Below, piece by piece: positions 35,572-44,397 of a stretch of 64,000 nucleotides of DNA; within the stretch, counting starts at the first letter, position 1; each line of letters opens with the position of its first letter. The position numbers and the translations under genes were made by a program. The DNA lies in assembly GCA_964628055.1 (NCBI GenBank), contig CAZVNL010000009.1:1-64000 (forward strand). The letters run 5' to 3'. The notes beneath the pieces are model-generated. The model saw only the letters and a list, made by a program, of their open reading frames with translations. It did no database searches and was not told where the DNA came from. Origin of the DNA: CAZBEL01 sp964628055 (GTDB lineage Bacteria; Fidelibacterota; Marinisomatia; Marinisomatales; TCS56).

Positions 35572-36444
35572 ATGATGAAAGCATTCACCTTTTTGGGGAG
35601 CGAAACATTTTATTTGTTCGTTTTGCCAGTATTGATTTGGTGCGTCCTCTGGTCGTTTTGGTTTTGCTGAATTTTCATCTGAATTTTGCGTTAAAAGAAG
35701 CCTTTAGCCTTCCCCGCCCACCGGCGCATTTACATTGGACAACTGCCAGCGGTNNNNNNNNNNNNNNNNNNNNNNNNNNNNNNNNNNNNNNNNNNNNNNN
35801 NNNNNNNNNNNNNNNNNNNNNNNNNNNNNNNNNNNNNNNNNNNNNNNNNNNNNCCAGCGGTCACGCTCAGAGGGCCATGGTTCTGCTCGGTTACCTGGCA
35901 TGGTCGTTGAAACAGTACTGGTGGCCAACGGTGGTTATTTTTGGGTTGTGATATCGCGGGTCTATCTGGGGGTCCACTATCCTCAGGATGTGGTGGGGGG
36001 ATGGACTTTTGGCGTGGTGTTGTTAATGATTGCCATTGCCATCATCAAGGAAGTTAGGAATCAGTCCCTAATAGCGAATCCTGTTCCGCTGGCGTTCGTG
36101 TCCATATTCGTGGGCGGAATGGTACCCGTTTTGTTCCCTCGTGAGTTCACGATTCAGATGGGGGTCTCTTTGGGGGAGTAACGGCTGGTTTGATTTTGGT
36201 CCGGTATTGCCTTCCTTTTAGTCCCTTAGCTACTCCTGGTCAGCACGTTGCTAAGGTCGCAGTGGGCCTGGGAGGGCTGTGGTTATTGCGTAACGGTTTA
36301 CTGTCCGTGATGCCTGACGGGGCGCTTTCGAACTGGCTGCTCTATTTACTGATGGGCTGGTGGATTGGCGGGGGTGTATCCTGGTGTGCCGTGCGAATGG
36401 GCTGGCAGGTGGAAAAGCCAGCGTCGGGATTAGAGACCGGATGA
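35572..36444 (+). pseudogene. PAP2-family membrane phosphatase, frameshifted
   Basis: Three reading frames join into one PAP2 phosphatase of about 255 residues. The full motif set is present: K-x6-RP in LKEAFSLPRPP, SGH in TASGHAQ (completed across the N gap) and SR-x5-H-x3-D in SRVYLGVHYPQD. Three one-base losses explain the breaks: near GG 35651-35652 (adding G joins LIWCVLW to VVLVLLNFHLN), in the T run 35938-35942 (joins TVVIF to WVVISRVY), and in the G run 36172-36176 (joins GVSLG to GVTAGLILV). Coding similarity seems to reach upstream to about 35515 without a clear start. Such enzymes remove phosphate from lipid phosphates or undecaprenyl pyrophosphate. Frameshifts next to an assembly gap may be sequencing errors. 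Confidence 0.75.
35754..35853. other. assembly gap of 100 N, probably zero length
   Basis: The gap is exactly 100 N, a placeholder length. The eight bases before it (ccagcggt, 35746-35753) are identical to the eight bases after it (35854-35861). Merging them gives GCC AGC GGT CAC GCT CAG, which restores the SGHAQ motif of the PAP2 phosphatase and keeps the frame (108 bases removed, a multiple of three). Confidence 0.85.
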
Positions 36445-36816
36445 AGTGGCGACCTCTTCAAGACTCTGGCGCTTTTTAATGAGTTCCAAGAGGTCATAGT
36501 GTTCTTTAGTCGGTAGGAGTTGAAAGCAGGTTTCGGCCTCCTGGAGGGCAAAATCCCACCACTCCTTTTTCGAATACATAATGGCCAGGCCATAGTGCGC
36601 CGCGGCTAAGGTTTCATACGCTTCCCGGGAAAGGGCTCCCATATCATCAGGATACAGGCGGGTGACCTCTTTGTATTCTAAAATGGCTTCGTCGATTAGT
36701 CCCCGTTGGGAATACCAGTGGCCCAGTTTTAGATGGCGCTCGGGGTTATCCTGGCAAGCCCCCACAAGCAGGAGTATCAAGATCAATATAAAGTGTTTCG
36801 GGCGAATTTGTTTCAT
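36430..36816 (-). CDS. small TPR-like lipoprotein
   Basis: A 128-residue lipoprotein: signal peptide with lipobox LVGAC (Cys21), then about 100 residues with tetratricopeptide-like helical repeats (LGHWYSQRGLIDEAILEYKEVTRLYPDD, and AHYGLAIMYSKKEWWDFALQEAETCFQLLP). TPRs usually bind other proteins. It overlaps the end of the PAP2 gene by 15 bases on the opposite strand and lies 122 bases after the MFS gene. Function unknown. Confidence 0.75.
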   Translation of the reverse strand: MKQIRPKHFILILILLLVGACQDNPERHLKLGHWYSQRGLIDEAILEYKEVTRLYPDDMGALSREAYETLAAAHYGLAIMYSKKEWWDFALQEAETCFQLLPTKEHYDLLELIKKRQSLEEVATSSGL

Positions 36817-36938
36817 CTTATTGGCTTGGTGTCACCGGGAATTTCTTCGTGGCCTTGGCGAAATGCAAGGGAAATATGGGAGGAATTCGATTTGCCTTCC
36901 CTGGCTGGTGGGGAATTTTAGGGGTGCGTTGAATTGGA

Positions 36939-38216
36939 TTAGCCTCCTTCCACCGGGGGCATGAGGGGTTGCGGCCGGCGGTGCTGTTTAGGATCGTGCA
37001 CCAGAGTAACCATGAGGAAAAGTCCCACAAAAATGCTGGTACCCATGGCCCAAAACAGGGTTTCGGTAGCGACCATACCGCTGAACTTCCCAACCAACAT
37101 GATGGCCAGGAAGGTAAAGGGCGCCAGGATTGTATCGATGAGAGCCATGTAGGTTTTATTGTCCCGACTGCCGGCGAAATCGTAAACCAGATTCATGGAA
37201 GAAGGCATGAAGGCTCCCTGTCCCAGCCCAATGAGGACGAAGATTGCATAGACGCCTATCATAGAACGCGCCAAGAGGGCGGTGATTACAGCCATTAAGT
37301 GAGCCGTGAAAGCGAGGATAAGACTGGTTTTATGGCCCTTGCGATCCCCCAGTTTACCGGCGGCCAGGCTGGCAAAGCCAAAGGCCAGGACGTTTAAAAC
37401 GGTGAATATGCCCACTTCACTAATATTAAAACCGAATTTCTCTTGGGTGTAGATGGCGTAGAGGCTAATGGCCGGGTAGTTGGCGGTAAAGAAAATGCGG
37501 CTGAATAAGTAGCGACGGAAATTGTTGTGGTGGCGGAGGATATCCCGCGTCTCGGACCAGAATTGTTTTAAAGACTTATGCGGTTGATGTTCTTCTGGAG
37601 TATAGAGACGGTAACCGAGGAAGAGTAGAATACCAAAAGTAATGGAGGCCGTCATAATGAGGAATCCCCAGCCAAAATTATTAGGAAAAGGGAGGGAGCT
37701 ATTAAGGAGCCGTTTTAGCAGAAAACCCCCGGCGAAGCCACCTACGCTGTTGAAGGCAAAGGAAAGTCCGAAGAAGGTCCCCCGGTTTTCTTCAGAGATG
37801 GCGTGATGCAAAAAGCCCGTCCAAATGGGGATGATGATTCCCACCGCTAAGCCATAGAGAATAAAGCAGGCATAGTAGAGCATCCAGGCTTTGGGGCCCA
37901 GGGGAGCCAGGAAAGCGAAGGTAAATCCGGCGATGAACATGGGTGGGAGGACCAGGGTATGAACGGAGATGGCGGCCAATTTTAGGTTGCGAATATTGCG
38001 ACCCACGGTAGCGGAGAAGAGTTGGGGGATGGCTATGAGGATGTAGAAGAGTCCCGCCACGGAGGTACTCACCCCTGTGGGAGCCCCTAACTGTTTCAGG
38101 AACAGGGGGATTACAGCGTACACCGTATGGAAGGCCACCCCGAACCCCCAACTAAATTCGTGGAGGCAGTTTAGGATCAGGTTATGGCGCTGATCTGGCG
38201 GGGAGAGGCTGGACAC
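36939..38216 (-). CDS. MFS transporter
   Basis: A 425-residue major facilitator protein with about 12 membrane helices in two halves. Between helices 6 and 7 lies a cytoplasmic loop (YTPEEHQPHKSLKQFWSETRDILRHH). The loop motif between helices 2 and 3 is weak (RNIRNLKLAA), while that between helices 8 and 9 is clear (GKLGDRKGHKTS). Drug, sugar or metabolite transport cannot be told apart. The gene overlaps the preceding EamA transporter gene by 35 bases, so the two are co-transcribed. Confidence 0.85.
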   Translation of the reverse strand: MSSLSPPDQRHNLILNCLHEFSWGFGVAFHTVYAVIPLFLKQLGAPTGVSTSVAGLFYILIAIPQLFSATVGRNIRNLKLAAISVHTLVLPPMFIAGFTFAFLAPLGPKAWMLYYACFILYGLAVGIIIPIWTGFLHHAISEENRGTFFGLSFAFNSVGGFAGGFLLKRLLNSSLPFPNNFGWGFLIMTASITFGILLFLGYRLYTPEEHQPHKSLKQFWSETRDILRHHNNFRRYLFSRIFFTANYPAISLYAIYTQEKFGFNISEVGIFTVLNVLAFGFASLAAGKLGDRKGHKTSLILAFTAHLMAVITALLARSMIGVYAIFVLIGLGQGAFMPSSMNLVYDFAGSRDNKTYMALIDTILAPFTFLAIMLVGKFSGMVATETLFWAMGTSIFVGLFLMVTLVHDPKQHRRPQPLMPPVEGG

Positions 38217-39111
38217 TTTTTAGATGGTTTTCCCGTGTGAGGAGGATAATAGCGGTTAGTAGAACCACCGCCCCGATGATCTGGGCAGGTCCCAACACCC
38301 GACCGCGCACAAACCAATCCAGGGCCATGGCGGAAAGGGGCCAGAATAGTTCGTAAATGGTGGCGTGGGAAGCGGGGACGCGCTGTAGGCCGTAGTAATA
38401 AATGAAGAGCGCTACGGCTCCAGTGGAAAAGACAATGAGCAGAATCGTGCCCCATTGCAGGGAGGTTATTTCCCCCAGGTTGACGGGCAACTGGGTAGTG
38501 ATGATGACGGCGATCGCCACCAGGGCGGTGATGGTCAAGCGTAGGGCTGTGACCAGGGGGAAGGAAATGCGCTGGAGAGCATGTTTACCCAGCACGGTGG
38601 AACTACCCCAACAGAAGGCCGCTAAGAGAGCCAAGAGCGCTGCGATGAGTGTCTTTTCACTCCACGAATTCATGGGCTGGGTCCCGAAAGTCACTAAGTA
38701 TCCCCCTACCATGGCCGCACCAGCCAATAAAAGAAAGCGCTTCGTTATCGGTTCTTTCAACACTAAGGCAGCGAGGGCAATGGCGAAAAAAGGTTGGAAT
38801 TTTTGTAGGAGCACGACGACCGATAAGTCGATGTACTGAACATAAGCCAGGGCCTTGGTGTAAAAAAAGGTGCCCAAGATGCCCCCACAAATGCTAATCC
38901 ACAAGATGGAGACCCAACTGCGCTGGCCAATGGTGGCGATCTTGGCGCGACCCCGGTAAAGGACCGGGAGAAACAGGAGGGCTCCAAACACGTGTTCCAG
39001 GGTGATAATGAGAAAGGAAGATAAGGTATACAAGGTCTGGCGCAACAGGCCGTCCAGACTCCACAGGAAAGCAGCGATGATGACTGCCAGAGCAGGAAGG
39101 TATTTTCGCAT
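38182..39111 (-). CDS. DMT-superfamily transporter, EamA family
   Basis: A 309-residue membrane protein with ten predicted helices and two EamA repeats (about 8-135 and 155-290), the typical size for the drug/metabolite transporter superfamily. Words such as SLDGLLRQTLYTLSSFLIITLEHVFGALLF, ALAALVLKEPITKRFLLLAGAAMVGGYLV and ATIYELFWPLSAMALDWFVRGRVLGPAQIIGAVV fit the family. Members export amino acids or metabolites; the substrate here is not known. The MFS gene follows with a 35-base overlap. Confidence 0.88.
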   Translation of the reverse strand: MRKYLPALAVIIAAFLWSLDGLLRQTLYTLSSFLIITLEHVFGALLFLPVLYRGRAKIATIGQRSWVSILWISICGGILGTFFYTKALAYVQYIDLSVVVLLQKFQPFFAIALAALVLKEPITKRFLLLAGAAMVGGYLVTFGTQPMNSWSEKTLIAALLALLAAFCWGSSTVLGKHALQRISFPLVTALRLTITALVAIAVIITTQLPVNLGEITSLQWGTILLIVFSTGAVALFIYYYGLQRVPASHATIYELFWPLSAMALDWFVRGRVLGPAQIIGAVVLLTAIILLTRENHLKSVQPLPARSAP

Positions 39112-39188
39112 GAGTGAAATTACACCAATTGAATATTCAAAACAGGCATGTTACATTCCATGAAAGCTTAGGAAAGGAATCCGGTATT

Positions 39189-39821
39189 ATGAAACTTAGA
39201 TTATCTTTACTACTATCTATGGCTATAGTGACGCTCAACGCCCAGACCCGGGCCCTGTCGGTGAACACGCGCCACGTGATGTTAAATCATTATAACGCCG
39301 GGAGCACGAAATTTATACGCTACGGATTGGACTTTTCCTTTGGGACGGGGGAGGGAGACTTGGAGGCCACCGTTAAGGATTCGTTACTGCAAGATTCCTT
39401 GCTCTACGATATTGACACCAAGTTTTCCAGCACCGGTTTTGGACTGGGCTTCCAGAAAGGAAGGCGACTTTACGATGCCGGTAACTGGGGCCTCTGGGGA
39501 GTGTGGACGGTTCGTTTGGTATCTAAAATTGATCGCTCCAATGTTTTTTCCGGTGAAAAACAGGATAGAGAGGTTACGAGTAATAGTTATACAACTGAGC
39601 TGGGTTATGTTCTCGAGGTTACCTACCAAATTACCAAACGGTTAGCGCTTTTCAATCAACTTTCCCTGGGAGCGCTGCGGATAACCTATCGCCGTCAAGC
39701 TACCCGTTTTCCAGATGTGGATCGGAAAACGTCGTCTTCAGGGTACGATCTCACGCTTGATGGCCCTATCGGCAGCCCCCTCTCAATCCTTTCAGCCGGG
39801 CTGATCTACACCTTTAACTAG
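39189..39821 (+). CDS. small outer-membrane beta-barrel protein
   Basis: 210 residues from ATG 39189; this start gives a proper signal peptide (MKLRLSLLLSMAIVTLNAQ), while the 25 codons readable upstream look non-coding. The mature part alternates hydrophobic and polar residues, has several Gly-aromatic turns (FGLGFQKGRRLYDAGNWGLWGVWTVRL, YTTELGYVLEVTYQITKRLALFNQLSLGAL) and ends SAGLIYTFN, consistent with an eight-stranded barrel. No family recognised. It is divergent from the EamA transporter gene. Confidence 0.65.
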   Translation: MKLRLSLLLSMAIVTLNAQTRALSVNTRHVMLNHYNAGSTKFIRYGLDFSFGTGEGDLEATVKDSLLQDSLLYDIDTKFSSTGFGLGFQKGRRLYDAGNWGLWGVWTVRLVSKIDRSNVFSGEKQDREVTSNSYTTELGYVLEVTYQITKRLALFNQLSLGALRITYRRQATRFPDVDRKTSSSGYDLTLDGPIGSPLSILSAGLIYTFN

Positions 39822-39872
39822 CGCTGTGGTTAATCAGCCTCCCTACAGCTGGTGTGCGATACGTTTCACTTC

Positions 39873-40253
39873 TTAACTAGGCCGCAACCAACCCTCGGCC
39901 AGCATGAAGTCTACGTCCTGCTCCTGAACCAAAGAATAAATCCGGTCCCCTGTGGGACAGCTACAGGCCGCACATACCGCCTCGTACACCTTTCGGGTGT
40001 AAATATCGTGGATGACAACGCCGTGATCACGGTAGTAATCAGTGACAATTTTTAACTGGGCCGCTTCATTCTGGGGGTACTCATTGTAATCATGGGTTTG
40101 GAGCCATTCCTGATCCCAGGTGTTACTCAGGCACTGGGTGGGTTCGATATACAACCAGGTTTGGGCCTCCTGAGAGTTACATGACCAGAATAGAAACAGC
40201 CCCCATATACTGAGTAGCCCTATGAATATTTTAGTTTTAGTATGAATGTTCAC
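39873..40253 (-). CDS. lipoprotein with CxxC-type motif, unknown function
   Basis: A 126-residue lipoprotein: basic start, hydrophobic segment and lipobox FWSC (Cys25). The mature part has one clear cysteine cluster, CAACSCPTGD, near residue 97, which could bind a metal or form a disulfide, and ends FMLAEGWLRPS. The stretch DYYRDHGVVIHDIYTRKVYEAVC precedes the cluster. I do not recognise the family. It lies 36 bases after the ABC exporter operon on the same strand and may be its last gene. Confidence 0.7.
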   Translation of the reverse strand: MNIHTKTKIFIGLLSIWGLFLFWSCNSQEAQTWLYIEPTQCLSNTWDQEWLQTHDYNEYPQNEAAQLKIVTDYYRDHGVVIHDIYTRKVYEAVCAACSCPTGDRIYSLVQEQDVDFMLAEGWLRPS

Positions 40254-40289
40254 AACCGGGGTCTTAATGTGTTTGTCAATAGTTTACGT

Positions 40290-41963
40290 TTATATTTCCA
40301 TTTTCACAAGAGATTTAAGGCCCAATTTTAGGGGAAGGATAATCGTCAATGTACTTACCGCAATCGTAAGGAGAAAAATTACCGTTAGTTGGCTTGGGTG
40401 AGCCCCCTTTTCGTAGAGGGTGATGAACCACACCAGGGCTCCCACCATGGCTGCCACATACACCAGGCTTAGAATCACCGTGATGGTTCCCCCCATGCTG
40501 GAGGCGATGCGCATGGGATTTCGCTCCTGGAATTGGGGGAAAAGAGCCCCCAGACCCAGGGCGAGACTCACTAATCCCAGCGTTTCAAATATCAAGAACA
40601 GAGTGGAGATGAGGGCCACCTCCCACCCCTGGCTTAAGTAGTAATTACTCACCAAGCTCACCATTTCGGCCAAACCGAAGAATAGCGTGAGGGAGATCCA
40701 AAGCTTCACTTTAAAGACGGTCTTGAGGTGCAAGGGGGCTGCTTTTAGAATCCAAAAACCGCTCCCCTCTAAGCTGATGAGGGGATAGACAAAGCGGGAA
40801 GTGAGGGCGGCGATGATGAAACCGCTAAAACCGAAATTGAACACGTAAATCAGCTTTCTCCATAAGGAAGCTAGATCCTGAATGTGGATATCAATGCGAG
40901 CCAGATTTAGGAGGTAGACACTAATGAAAAAAGCGAATAGTAAGAGCTGGATCCATTGCTGGGGAGTCCGCAAGAATTGAAGGATGTCTTTCGCGATGAG
41001 ACTCCGGACCTGGAGGGTCAAACCCGGTAAGGGTAAGGAGATGTACCAGGTTCTCCGGGTGTGCTTTTTGGCCCTTTGTTTAGTCCTTTCATACAGTTGA
41101 ATGGTGGTAAAGTAGTTGACTTTTGCCAACCAAGTGATCAATTCCAGTCCTACCAGGGCAGTGGTCAAAAGCACGGCTACGTGGAAAAGCACTTCCTGGA
41201 GACGGCCCGTGGCATAGGCCGAAAATAGTTCCGCAAACCAATAACTGGGGATCAGGGGGAAAGGGGTACGGGCCAGATTGAACAGATACCGGCTCACGGC
41301 CCGTAAACTGGCGGCGTTCCCCATGAGGAGCGTTTCTTGCTGGCTGAAGCGAAAGTATAACCAGAAAAAGGCGATGGCAATGACGCCCAAGGTAATGAAC
41401 AGGGACTGCATACGAAACCATTTGGAAAGCTTGATCACTACCAGGAGTAGGGTAAGACCGGTAACCGTAGCGATCACCAAGTACAGCAACAGGGCAAGGG
41501 GGAACACGAGCAATAGATCCATACCTGAAAGTCCCATTACGTGACCGTAAGCCAGGGTGAGGGGTAGCCCCAGGACGAGAATAGCCCAAGAACTGTACAC
41601 GAGGTTTTCGATAAGCTTTGCGTGGTAAATCTGGATGTGGTGTACCGGTTTGGTGAGCAGGAAAGAGACTTCAGGGGAACGGTAGAGGGTGGATAAAGCC
41701 GTTATGATGTTGGAAATGATGAGCAGATAGAAGATGATGGTCCAGCCCAGGTAGAAGAGGCGGTTGAGGAGCAATTGCCCCAGTTCACCCTGGCCAAGTA
41801 AAAATTGAGCACCGCTGATAAAGAGGGTCCGGCCACCGACAATCAGACCCAAGATAATAAACGTGGGAATTAGGATTTCGATCCAACGTCGTTTTAGCTT
41901 AGACTGTAACTGGTACCGGAAGGCACGCAGACGAATTCCGAGGAAAGTGCGTATAAAGGCCAT
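40290..41963 (-). CDS. ABC exporter permease, large multi-helix type
   Basis: A 557-residue inner-membrane protein with about 12 helices in two groups, separated by a soluble stretch near 290-330 (RTKQRAKKHTRRTWYISLPLPG). Its start, with a short basic cytoplasmic segment (FRYQLQSKLKRRWIE), and its size are like the long single-chain permeases found next to CcmA/NatA-type ATPases in FCB bacteria and Firmicutes. It follows the ATPase gene by 8 bases, so the two form an exporter. The cargo is unknown. Confidence 0.8.
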   Translation of the reverse strand: MAFIRTFLGIRLRAFRYQLQSKLKRRWIEILIPTFIILGLIVGGRTLFISGAQFLLGQGELGQLLLNRLFYLGWTIIFYLLIISNIITALSTLYRSPEVSFLLTKPVHHIQIYHAKLIENLVYSSWAILVLGLPLTLAYGHVMGLSGMDLLLVFPLALLLYLVIATVTGLTLLLVVIKLSKWFRMQSLFITLGVIAIAFFWLYFRFSQQETLLMGNAASLRAVSRYLFNLARTPFPLIPSYWFAELFSAYATGRLQEVLFHVAVLLTTALVGLELITWLAKVNYFTTIQLYERTKQRAKKHTRRTWYISLPLPGLTLQVRSLIAKDILQFLRTPQQWIQLLLFAFFISVYLLNLARIDIHIQDLASLWRKLIYVFNFGFSGFIIAALTSRFVYPLISLEGSGFWILKAAPLHLKTVFKVKLWISLTLFFGLAEMVSLVSNYYLSQGWEVALISTLFLIFETLGLVSLALGLGALFPQFQERNPMRIASSMGGTITVILSLVYVAAMVGALVWFITLYEKGAHPSQLTVIFLLTIAVSTLTIILPLKLGLKSLVKMEI

Positions 41964-41971
41964 TCACTTGG

Positions 41972-42733
41972 TTAAGAGCGGTCGTTTATGGAAGCGCTGG
42001 AATCCGCCGTCTGGCTTTCTTCCACGATCTGTAGGAACACCTCTTCTAAACCGCCGTCTTGGTGGGTAATCTGGCGCAATTCCTCCAGGGTCCCTGTGTG
42101 CAGTAATCGGCCCTGGTGAATGATACTGATGCGGTGAGCAAGTTCTTCGGCCACATTCAGGTTGTGGGTGGAGAGGAAGATTGTAGTGCCCTGGGAAGCG
42201 CGTCTCCGGAGCAAATCTTTAACGATCCGGGCCATCTTGGGGTCCAGACCGACCATGGGTTCATCGATAATGAGAACCTTTGGTTCGTGGAACAATGCTG
42301 CCGCAAAAATCACCCGCTGTTTCATCCCCTGGGAGTATCCCTCGATTACATCGGTGAGCCAGTCGCCGATATCCAAATGTTGGCGGTAGAGGGCGATTTG
42401 ATCCTCGATATCCTGACGCTGCATTCCGTAGAGCCCCCCCACTATGGTGAGAAACTCCACACCGGTCAGTTTATTATAGAGAAAGGGACTGTCCGGAACG
42501 TAACCAATACGCTGTTTAGCCTGGGTGGGGTTTTGCGCCAGGTCAATCCCGTCAATTTCTATAACCCCGGAGTCAGGAGACCAGAGCCCCACCAGCATTT
42601 TGATAGTGGTGGTCTTTCCCGCCCCATTGGGACCCAGGAAACAGAAAAGTTCCCCCCGGGGTAGGGTTAAAGTGAGATTATCGACTGCTTTTAGCGTACC
42701 AAACGTCTTGGTGATACCTACCAGTTTGATCAT
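41972..42733 (-). CDS. ABC transporter ATP-binding protein (CcmA/NatA type)
   Basis: A 253-residue nucleotide-binding subunit: Walker A GPNGAGKTT (34-42), Q-loop region, the ABC signature as YSQGMKQRV (near 138), Walker B VLIIDEP, D-loop, and switch His in STHNLN. The C-terminal part is short, as in exporters of the CcmA/DrrA/NatA type. It overlaps the transglutaminase gene upstream by 4 bases and is followed by the permease 8 bases later, so all three are one operon. Confidence 0.93.
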   Translation of the reverse strand: MIKLVGITKTFGTLKAVDNLTLTLPRGELFCFLGPNGAGKTTTIKMLVGLWSPDSGVIEIDGIDLAQNPTQAKQRIGYVPDSPFLYNKLTGVEFLTIVGGLYGMQRQDIEDQIALYRQHLDIGDWLTDVIEGYSQGMKQRVIFAAALFHEPKVLIIDEPMVGLDPKMARIVKDLLRRRASQGTTIFLSTHNLNVAEELAHRISIIHQGRLLHTGTLEELRQITHQDGGLEEVFLQIVEESQTADSSASINDRS

Positions 42734-44256
42734 GAAGTTGGCTTTCCATATTGTTTACTGATGATGCGGATGGAGATGCGTCCTGAGATGGGAATCAGTT
42801 GATAGAGGTTTGTGAAATCGTTTTCCAATAGGGCAATGTGGGTGGCGTCGGCCACGGGTTGGTTCAGGGTGGGGTCCACCGCGACCCACTCCCGGTTCAG
42901 ATAGACAACCGGCCAGGCGTGATAGAGGAACCGTCCTTCAAGGTACACGAGCCCCACGTGGATTTTGGTCGGAATTCCCAGTCCCCTACTTAGAGCGGTG
43001 AAGAGAATAGTGTGTTCACTACAATCCCCTACCCTCCGTTCCAAGATTTCACTGGCCGTAGCCAGGCTTACCACCGGGCGCTTGGCCAAGTATTGGTACA
43101 CCCAGCGGCGCAGTAACTGCGTCTTTTCGGCATCGTTGTACGACCCTTCGTTGTAGAGGGCGCAGATGGCCTGGATTTTAGGGTGTGTGCTTTGAATAGT
43201 GGGTGTGGCAACGAGATAGGTGTTTAGGTCAGTGCTGTCCGCGGGGACCGGATTCGGGCGCAACCGGATCCGCAAGGGGATCGTGCTGAGTACCTCCTGG
43301 CGGGCGGAATTGAGCGCCTGCAAGTAACGAGGTTCTAGGCCTTCCAACTCGATGACGAGTTCGGTGAGTTCCTCTGGATTCTCGATGGGTTGATTCACGG
43401 GGAGGGCATAGGCGTTGATCAAGTCAAGCCCCCCGGCCAGTTGGTCAGTTTGGAGCGCCTCCTCGGGAGTGGTGCGCTCCATCACCAGGCCCATGATGGA
43501 TTCCTCACGGTAGGTGAGGCCGTTGTCATCCAACCACATGTAGGAGGGAATCCCCTGGAAGGAGACGCGGATTTTATTCAGGTTCATGTGCCGGTCTCCA
43601 ATGGTACGCGCCTCCTTACCCTCGTGCACGATTTCAACGTCGGCAATTTCCATGGAAACAGGATCAAAGATGGGGATCACCAAGCGTTCCCCCGGTTGAA
43701 TGCCCTGGCGGGCGATCATAGGTTTGATGCACAGGAAGGTGTAGGCCTCCTTCGGTAAGTGAATTTCCCGGCGAGTACTGTCTTCACCCAGGAAGAGGTC
43801 TACCGTCAGGAGCGAGTCTGTGCGAACTCCTCGGAGGCGCATTTGGAACTGGTCAGAGGTGAGTTGAAAATTGAAATTCTCCAGTTGGAAGGTGGTGTCA
43901 ATGCGTGCCAAGTTGTACAACAGTACCTCGTTTTCAAAGCCAGCCAGGGCGGCCTTGAGCCGGGTGGTGGTTGTCAGGGTATATCCAGCTACACCGCGGT
44001 TCTGCAACGAGAATATGGAGTACCCTAACTTTTTACCTTGGTGGTAGATGGTCATCCATTCCGAGTCACTGGGTATCTCTCGAATTCCAGTTTCCAGGGA
44101 AATTAGTTTTAGGGTGTTAGCGGCGCGCCCGTAATTTCTTTTAAGCAGAGAGGCGATTAGGGCGCTCCACAGGCCAAAAAGCACTATCAGATACGCGTAG
44201 CGCAACCATCGGGAGGTAGGGATCTTCATGGTAGCGGTGAAATTTAACACTCCCAT
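42730..44256 (-). CDS. membrane-anchored transglutaminase-like protein
   Basis: A 508-residue protein with one N-terminal membrane helix (about 19-38) and a large periplasmic part. A C-terminal transglutaminase/protease-like core (about 375-480) has the triad regions RVGDCSEHTILF (Cys near 409), YHAWPVVY (His) and VAVDPT (Asp). The preceding 330 residues are beta-rich and unassigned. Start ATG 44256 is the first; ATG 44229 (MKIPTSRW) is equally possible. It is the first gene of an operon with an ABC ATPase (4-base overlap) and exporter permease. Homologous folds act as proteases, amidases or cross-linkers; which applies here is not known. Confidence 0.85.
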   Translation of the reverse strand: MGVLNFTATMKIPTSRWLRYAYLIVLFGLWSALIASLLKRNYGRAANTLKLISLETGIREIPSDSEWMTIYHQGKKLGYSIFSLQNRGVAGYTLTTTTRLKAALAGFENEVLLYNLARIDTTFQLENFNFQLTSDQFQMRLRGVRTDSLLTVDLFLGEDSTRREIHLPKEAYTFLCIKPMIARQGIQPGERLVIPIFDPVSMEIADVEIVHEGKEARTIGDRHMNLNKIRVSFQGIPSYMWLDDNGLTYREESIMGLVMERTTPEEALQTDQLAGGLDLINAYALPVNQPIENPEELTELVIELEGLEPRYLQALNSARQEVLSTIPLRIRLRPNPVPADSTDLNTYLVATPTIQSTHPKIQAICALYNEGSYNDAEKTQLLRRWVYQYLAKRPVVSLATASEILERRVGDCSEHTILFTALSRGLGIPTKIHVGLVYLEGRFLYHAWPVVYLNREWVAVDPTLNQPVADATHIALLENDFTNLYQLIPISGRISIRIISKQYGKPTS

Positions 44257-44326
44257 TTATCCAGCGACCCCCTTTAATTCCGCTACTTGAGTATGGTGCA
44301 AGGGGGCAAAAGGTCTTGATTTTACC

Positions 44327-44355
44327 TTGACATTAACTTTGCATTCGGCGTTAAT
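44327..44355 (+). promoter_or_regulatory. sigma-70-like promoter for the secretion locus
   Basis: A perfect TTGACA (44327-44332), exactly 17 bases, then GTTAAT (44350-44355), 42 bases before the ATG of the PNPFN-tailed protein gene. A strong GGAAGGAG ribosome site is at 44383-44390. The combination suggests high expression. Confidence 0.6.
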
Positions 44356-44397
44356 TAAGTTGTTTATTAATCCTTTTACGGTGGAAGGAGAATCATC

